From: a bacterium
GTDB lineage: Bacteria; SAR324; XYD2-FULL-50-16
Direction: 5' to 3'
Length of the DNA stretch: 17,242 nt
Assembly (NCBI GenBank): GCA_024275165.1
Contig: JAJRZQ010000043.1
Coordinates: 1 to 17,242, forward strand
The translations under genes were made by a program, and so were the position numbers. A model generated the notes under the pieces. It worked only from the letters and a program-made list of their open reading frames with translations. It ran no database searches and had not been told where the DNA came from. Shown piece by piece: positions 12,984 to 17,242 of the stretch. How positions within the stretch are numbered: the stretch's first letter is position 1; each line of letters begins with the position of its first letter.

Positions 12984-13314
12984 TGCTGCTGATCACCATG
13001 TCTTTGCGAATTACAATCCGGTTGCCCCTGAGTTGGGACAACAGGTCTTTGATTCGGTCGATCCGGGCCAGCGCCTCTGCTTCTTGGATCTCCCCCTTGG
13101 CCAAGGCGGTCGCCTGTTCTAAATTGAATCCCAAAATATCCGCCGTTACGATCCGGGTAGCGTAAAACTCGTGGTACCCCCAAAGGAGCAAAACCATGAG
13201 GCCGACCTGCCACAGGCCCTTCAGCGCGAAAGGAATCACTTCTTCCGGCAAGGGGAAAAGCTTTTCCCAAATTTGCCGGTCCTTGTCCGCTTTGGTTTGT
13301 TGGGTTTCATTCAT
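12946..13314 (-). CDS. trbI: TrbI-like inner-membrane protein (F type)
   Basis: 122 residues from the ATG at 13314; F TrbI has 128. A charged N-terminus, one membrane segment (about 32-48, LWQVGLMVLLLWGYHEF), then a periplasmic helix (ILGFNLEQATALAKGEIQEA) and a short beta part (NRIVIRKDMVISSNGEEIFL). This fits F TrbI, which affects pilus retraction and is usually encoded near traW. Similarity is in layout more than in exact motifs, so confidence is moderate. The start overlaps the trbC stop by eight bases. Confidence 0.72.
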   Translation of the reverse strand: MNETQQTKADKDRQIWEKLFPLPEEVIPFALKGLWQVGLMVLLLWGYHEFYATRIVTADILGFNLEQATALAKGEIQEAEALARIDRIKDLLSQLRGNRIVIRKDMVISSNGEEIFLHFSNP

Positions 13315-14098
13315 GTCGCTCCTTGAGTTTGGATAAAAGTTCTTTCGGTAGGGTTCCCTTGCCCTCCTCGACAAAGCGCTTCAAGGCGTACTCCAGCTTG
13401 GCGTCGCCCTTGAGGATCAAAACGCTACCCGGAGCGGGCTTGTCTTGCCCGCTCAAGGGGCCCCGAGCCCAAACCATCGCGGGCACCCGTTTTATCGACA
13501 GCGCGCGAAAGGGATTGGGGTTGATGCTCAAATTCCAAAGCTGCTCGCATGCTTCTTCCAACAAGCAGTCGGGGTTTTTCAAAAAAATCTGTCGGCTCCA
13601 CAGCAGGGTTTTGCTCATGGAACCCCCATAAAGCCCCCGCATCGCCACCTCGATTCGCCCGTCTTGGATATTGCCCGCGTCTTTCAAATAGGAACGAATC
13701 GCTTTTTTGGGCATGGAAGAAGAAACCAAGATATAGAGACGCTCTCCCCTACCGGCCTTGGAGGCGGCCCCGGTAAAATCGGGCAGCGTATAAAGCAGGG
13801 CCTCGCCGCTCTTGCCGGCAAAGGGGTTGTCCTTATTTAAGGGGCCGAAAATATCCTTGCCCTGCCTCGCCCGCTCCTTGGCTAAGGCCTCGTCCAGCGC
13901 TGAAATATCCGGGAGCGGGCCTTCGTGAACAAGACGATCCTTCACCTTCATTTGTTGGCCTCTTTTCTCCGCCCTTTGTTGTAGGCTCTTCATCTCTTGG
14001 TTGAGGGAACCTCCTCGCGGCTCTTGGGCAAACGCGATCCAGCCGCAGGCCGTGAGGGCAAAAAAGCAAAAAAGGATCTTGTCGCGCCTGCCGATCAT
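13307..14098 (-). CDS. trbC: TrbC, F-type pilin assembly protein
   Basis: 263 residues; AAGGAG precedes the ATG at 14098. The signal peptide ends near AFA (residue 24). A charged helical region follows (EMKSLQQRAEKRGQQMKVKD), then the TrbC_F core LYILVSSSMPKKAIRSYLKD with GRIEVAMRGLYGG, a cysteine pair (NPDCLLEEACEQLW) and IKRVPAMVWARG, a thioredoxin-like arrangement without a CXXC. It ends basic. TrbC works in the periplasm with TraW, and in some elements the two are fused. It starts nine bases after the traU stop. Confidence 0.9.
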   Translation of the reverse strand: MIGRRDKILFCFFALTACGWIAFAQEPRGGSLNQEMKSLQQRAEKRGQQMKVKDRLVHEGPLPDISALDEALAKERARQGKDIFGPLNKDNPFAGKSGEALLYTLPDFTGAASKAGRGERLYILVSSSMPKKAIRSYLKDAGNIQDGRIEVAMRGLYGGSMSKTLLWSRQIFLKNPDCLLEEACEQLWNLSINPNPFRALSIKRVPAMVWARGPLSGQDKPAPGSVLILKGDAKLEYALKRFVEEGKGTLPKELLSKLKERHE

Positions 14099-14107
14099 TT
14101 TTTCTCC

Positions 14108-15100
14108 TTACAGGGCGCAGCAGCCGCGCTGCCGCCAGATTAAGGTTACGGAATTGTCGTAAAGGTAAGGGAGGTTTTTCCCCACCCCCCAAACCATGTC
14201 GCTTTGCCCAATGGCGTTGCAGGTCACCCCCCGCGCCGGGAGGGCCGGTTGAAACCGGTAGTGGTGTTTGACCCAAACCGGACTGGGCAAGGAGGCGCAA
14301 TTCCACAAGGCGGGATCCAACAAGGTAAAGCCCGGGGTCCGCCCCATGCGGTACAGCATCCTCGCCGCCAAGCCCGCGGCGCTGATCAGCTCGTTGGCCG
14401 TATTGATGTTCCCCGTCAAGGGATAAGCGCTCCCCCAAGAGCCCAAACACCAAGGTTGCGACGAGTTGGAACAGCCCGCGTTGCTGGCCACGGCATCGGC
14501 GGCGCAGGCCAGCTGCGCCAAGGGATTGGCAAACAGCACCGCTTCTGGTTGCGCTAAAGCCGCAAACTGGTCGTCGTTCCACAGGGGGTCGATTTCCGTC
14601 AGCATCAAGACATCCATGCTCTCATTCTGCATGCAGGCGGAACTCAAGGCCGAACCCAAAATCAAGTCCGCGGGAAAGATCAACCAATGCACATGACGAA
14701 AACTGTGCTCTCCCTCCCCCCCTTGATGCTCCGAATGGCCGTTGTACCCCTGACTCAAGGCCTTGCTCACCTGAGTGCCGATGGAGGGAAAACACCAGGG
14801 TTCGGTCACCGTTTCCGCCATCCGGGCAGGCTCCCAAAAACTCATGCTCATGCCCGTTCGCGCCATCATGGGCGGCGGAGCGGGGCAGGAGCAAACCGGG
14901 GCCTCGTTGCCCGGAATGGGTAAATCGCAGGTCGGGCCGACCTGCGGGGCCGGCGGTGGGGCCGGTTGAGCCCCGATGCGAATAGGAAAAAGACAGGACC
15001 AACACACATCGGTCAAGGGGTTGATGAAGCGAGTCGGGCAAATTGCCCAGGCCTGGATGGAAGGCAACAGCAAGCAGAAAAAAAGAAGGATCTGTTTCAT
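14108..15100 (-). CDS. traU: TraU, F-type periplasmic transfer protein
   Basis: 330 residues, the same as F TraU. Signal peptide to AWA (residue 19), then the conserved CPTRFINPLTDVCWSCLFPI, a cysteine- and proline-rich stretch, and MSMSFWEPARMAETVTEPWC, all standard TraU signatures. Many cysteines imply disulfides and dependence on thioredoxin-fold partners such as the TraF encoded here. Its ATG at 15100 overlaps the traW stop as ATGA. TraU is needed for DNA transfer more than for pilus formation in F. Confidence 0.95.
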   Translation of the reverse strand: MKQILLFFCLLLPSIQAWAICPTRFINPLTDVCWSCLFPIRIGAQPAPPPAPQVGPTCDLPIPGNEAPVCSCPAPPPMMARTGMSMSFWEPARMAETVTEPWCFPSIGTQVSKALSQGYNGHSEHQGGEGEHSFRHVHWLIFPADLILGSALSSACMQNESMDVLMLTEIDPLWNDDQFAALAQPEAVLFANPLAQLACAADAVASNAGCSNSSQPWCLGSWGSAYPLTGNINTANELISAAGLAARMLYRMGRTPGFTLLDPALWNCASLPSPVWVKHHYRFQPALPARGVTCNAIGQSDMVWGVGKNLPYLYDNSVTLIWRQRGCCAL

Positions 15101-15723
15101 GGGCCGACCTTGATTTCAGTAACCCGAATCTTGCCGTCAACCTGCTCGATCAGGCAGGGGACGGCCTGGAGCCGAAACCGAGCCCGCACCGAACGGGGCA
15201 GGTAGTACACCGGGCGCTTCCAGTCTTCAGAGAGCTTGAGATAGCTTCCTCCCTGAGCTAAGAGCGTGACATCCTCCGCTCTCTTGAATTCGCTCTGCGC
15301 AAACCAGGCGAGCTGGACTAAGTCTTCGGGATCCAACACCAAATATCGCCTCGTCAGGGTCACAAAGGCGCTGGGGTCGAACTCGAAACCCTTGGGGTAG
15401 AGGATTCGGCCGTCGGGGCCGATCAAGTCCATGTCTAATCTGTAGGTCATATCGGGCTCAAAGGAGCGGGCTTTTAGGGCTCTGGGCAAGGGTTTGGCCC
15501 GATCCCCCGGTTGCAGTTCCAAGGCAAGTTTACGAAAATTCTCCTTTGTCATCCCCTCTTTCCACTTCCCCTTCTCGATCTCTTGATGAATCACCTCGAT
15601 CAAATCAGGTTCAACGATCTTCCAGGTGCGGCCCGCGATACCTAAATCTTTTGCGAGCGCCAAATTCCTGTATAAAAGACAGGCCAACACCAAAGAAAAG
15701 AAAAGCCTTCTATTTCGTTCCAC
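15097..15723 (-). CDS. traW: TraW, F-type pilus assembly protein
   Basis: 208 residues against 210 in F. The start is a GTG at 15723 overlapping the traN end by 14 bases, with a G-rich GGGGGTG upstream. Signal peptide to ALA (residue 24), then KDLGIAGRTWKIVEPDLIEV, matching the conserved start of mature TraW. Further on DLIGPDGRILYPKGFEFDPS and VPCLIEQVDGKIRVTEIKV agree with the family's C-terminal beta domain. TraW acts with TrbC and TraU in the periplasm. Confidence 0.92.
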   Translation of the reverse strand: MERNRRLFFSLVLACLLYRNLALAKDLGIAGRTWKIVEPDLIEVIHQEIEKGKWKEGMTKENFRKLALELQPGDRAKPLPRALKARSFEPDMTYRLDMDLIGPDGRILYPKGFEFDPSAFVTLTRRYLVLDPEDLVQLAWFAQSEFKRAEDVTLLAQGGSYLKLSEDWKRPVYYLPRSVRARFRLQAVPCLIEQVDGKIRVTEIKVGP

Positions 15724-17242
15724 TAGTCACCCCCTGTTGGATGGTTTGTTGGATGGCCGCGGGATCCACCTGTTGGACCGCCGTGGGATCAAGGTTTAAG
15801 CTGTTGATAAACTCGGTGAAATCGATCTTGGAAAAATCGAGCTTTTGGAACTCGTCCATGGTCAGGCCCCGGCAATCGGGGTTTTGCGCGGTTCCAAACC
15901 CCAAACCCAATTGGGGCCGGCCCTGCTCTTGGATAATCCGCCCGATGATGCTGTCGAATCGGCAATAGCGCCGTCGCTTTTGGAAACATTGCCAAAAGCC
16001 CACGCAGGTACTCCCCGTCTGGACCCCGATGCACCTTCTGTCCGCGCACCATTCCCCCACAAAGCTGTCGATCTTGTCGTCATAGACATGCCTGGAGGTA
16101 TCCCAGTCTTCCTGCACGCAAAAATCGACGCACAACGAAATCGCGGAGACCCCGTTGCATTGGCTGTTCAGGTTGGCCTTGCAGCAGGTGTAGTTGACCG
16201 TCCGCAAATCGGGGCTCCACTTTTTGCACGACTCGGCCATGCCGGCAAAGAGGCGGATATTGGCGTAATCGCAGGTGCCGTCGGGGTTTTTTTGAGCGCA
16301 GCTTTGCCCGGCCGCGACGCTTTTGCCGATCGCCGTGGCGGTCGCCAAACTCCCCACCGCGGAGCCAAAACCATCGGCCTGATTGGGCGGAACTTGGGGC
16401 AAGGTCGGATCCGCCAAGGTTTGGGTGGGGTGACTCGCGTCCACCACCACCTGGCCAAGGGGGCAATAATACTTGCGCTCCAAATGCCAAAAATCCCGCC
16501 AAAGATCATAACTCCCTAAGGTGCCCTTGAAGGTTTTTTTGGATTTAGGGGCGATTTTGCCGGTCTTGTTCCCGTTGATGTAGGTTAGGGTCTGATCGAC
16601 GCTCTCGGTTAGGAGTCGGCAAGCAACCCCTTGGCGGCTCATGTCGGAAAGCAGGTTTTTGCAACTGTCCGTAACGCTTTCGGTAAAATAATCGTAGGTG
16701 CGGTAGGTCACCGAGACCCCGCCCGGTTTGGCGCTGCTATCGACCCGCCGGCTCAGCACATTGGGGGGCAGACCGGGCTCCTTGGTTTGGCAATGGGCGG
16801 TATAGTACCTTTGATCCAGGCCGATCAAGCGAAATTGATCGGTCCGGCTGGGCTGAAAGGTGCCGCAACCCCACCAAAAGGGGGAAGTGGAGGGGATCTG
16901 CGGAGCCCCTAAATCCTGCAAATAAAACTTGGCGCAGGTCAAGTTGCCTTCAATGTTTCGGAATTTATTGAGGGCCAGGTTGAAAATCCCCGTTTGGGCC
17001 GTACTCACGCACCCGGGCATACCAGAAGAAAACCAGGTGCCGCAGACCTCGTTCGAATCGGGGAAGGTGGAGCATTCATAAGACCTGCCGCAGGCAAACT
17101 CATGGGTTACGCTCCACCAAGCAGGGCAGACCCGGACCCCGCTGATGGTTTTGCAACCGCCGGCGTCAGTCCAACTTCTCAAGTGGGTACAAGAGGCGTT
17201 GAGGCTGGCGCAGTTGTTGGTGATCTCTTCCTTGAGTCGGGT
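15710..17242 (-). CDS. traN: TraN, mating-pair stabilisation adhesin, 5' partial
   Basis: 510 codons are open to the window edge, and more of the gene lies outside. Extremely cysteine-rich, with pairs such as CDYANIRLFAGMAESCKKW, TCCKAN and CVGFWQCFQKRRRYC, and the C-terminal signature IIGRIIQEQGRPQLGLGFG with PDCRGLTMDEFQKLDFSKID that marks TraN. F TraN is an outer-membrane protein of about 600 residues whose exposed part binds a recipient surface protein. Here the visible part is the C-terminal core plus part of the middle domain; the signal peptide and probably some of the receptor-binding tip are not in view. In F traN lies after trbC; here it precedes traW. Confidence 0.93.
   Translation of the reverse strand, partial: TRLKEEITNNCASLNASCTHLRSWTDAGGCKTISGVRVCPAWWSVTHEFACGRSYECSTFPDSNEVCGTWFSSGMPGCVSTAQTGIFNLALNKFRNIEGNLTCAKFYLQDLGAPQIPSTSPFWWGCGTFQPSRTDQFRLIGLDQRYYTAHCQTKEPGLPPNVLSRRVDSSAKPGGVSVTYRTYDYFTESVTDSCKNLLSDMSRQGVACRLLTESVDQTLTYINGNKTGKIAPKSKKTFKGTLGSYDLWRDFWHLERKYYCPLGQVVVDASHPTQTLADPTLPQVPPNQADGFGSAVGSLATATAIGKSVAAGQSCAQKNPDGTCDYANIRLFAGMAESCKKWSPDLRTVNYTCCKANLNSQCNGVSAISLCVDFCVQEDWDTSRHVYDDKIDSFVGEWCADRRCIGVQTGSTCVGFWQCFQKRRRYCRFDSIIGRIIQEQGRPQLGLGFGTAQNPDCRGLTMDEFQKLDFSKIDFTEFINSLNLDPTAVQQVDPAAIQQTIQQGVTSGTK

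Noticed and set aside
13445-13840. 131-codon plus-strand ORF opposite trbC
   Set aside because: trbC has a start with AAGGAG, a signal peptide and the family core; the antisense ORF has none.
16821-16842. 8-bp inverted repeat (CCGATCAA and TTGATCGG) in traN, and the 12-bp palindrome TTGATCGATCAA at 12546-12557
   Set aside because: Short and isolated inside genes, of a size expected by chance in 17 kb; no terminator run or repeated occurrence.
1-17242. CRISPR arrays, tRNA/rRNA genes, insertion sequences, integrase or att sites
   Set aside because: No regularly spaced repeats, no transposase or integrase reading frames, and no tRNA-like cloverleaf were noticed; the only direct repeats are the two pairs reported.

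Overview
The window carries most of an F-type (MPF_F) conjugative transfer operon from a proteobacterial plasmid or integrative conjugative element. It cannot be placed to species. The tra backbone is GC-rich, while the left 3 kb is a mosaic with clearly AT-rich patches. No replication, integrase, relaxase, coupling-protein or traC/VirB4 gene is visible; traC presumably lies to the right of the window or elsewhere.

Right and centre (about 2.55-17.24 kb, all minus strand, read right to left): traN (5' cut by the window edge), traW, traU, trbC, trbI, a TraF(RP4)/TrhF-like S26 peptidase, thioredoxin-fold traF, an unrecognised 78-aa ORF, pilin traA, traL, traE, traK, traB, a degenerate ORF where traV would be expected, an exported probable beta-barrel protein, traH, two small ORFs, and traG. 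Nearly every junction is a stop/start overlap or a gap of a few bases, so this looks like one long transcript. Products form the pilin and its processing (TraA, S26 peptidase), the envelope core and pilus-assembly parts (TraL, E, K, B, W, U, H, F, TrbC, TrbI) and mating-pair stabilisation/exclusion (TraN, TraG). No convincing intact traV is seen.

Left (1-2.55 kb, mainly plus strand) is a mosaic next to the traG 3' end. Two small two-segment membrane proteins share a nearly identical 88-bp start and then diverge completely. The second one (2238-2555) is convergent with traG, and their stop codons overlap in one CTAG. The first one (ending at 418) is convergent, with the same stop-overlap geometry, with a leftover piece of a different traG 3' end (415-619). 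The tail of the intact TraG is itself AT-rich compared with the rest of the gene. The most economical reading is two alleles of a recognition module, each a TraG tail plus a small membrane partner, probably an entry-exclusion pair of the TraG/TraS or TraG/Eex kind. One is current and one is a displaced or stored remnant. Between them lie the 3' piece of an SMC/Rad50-like ATPase gene, a decayed ORF and an intact hicAB toxin-antitoxin pair.
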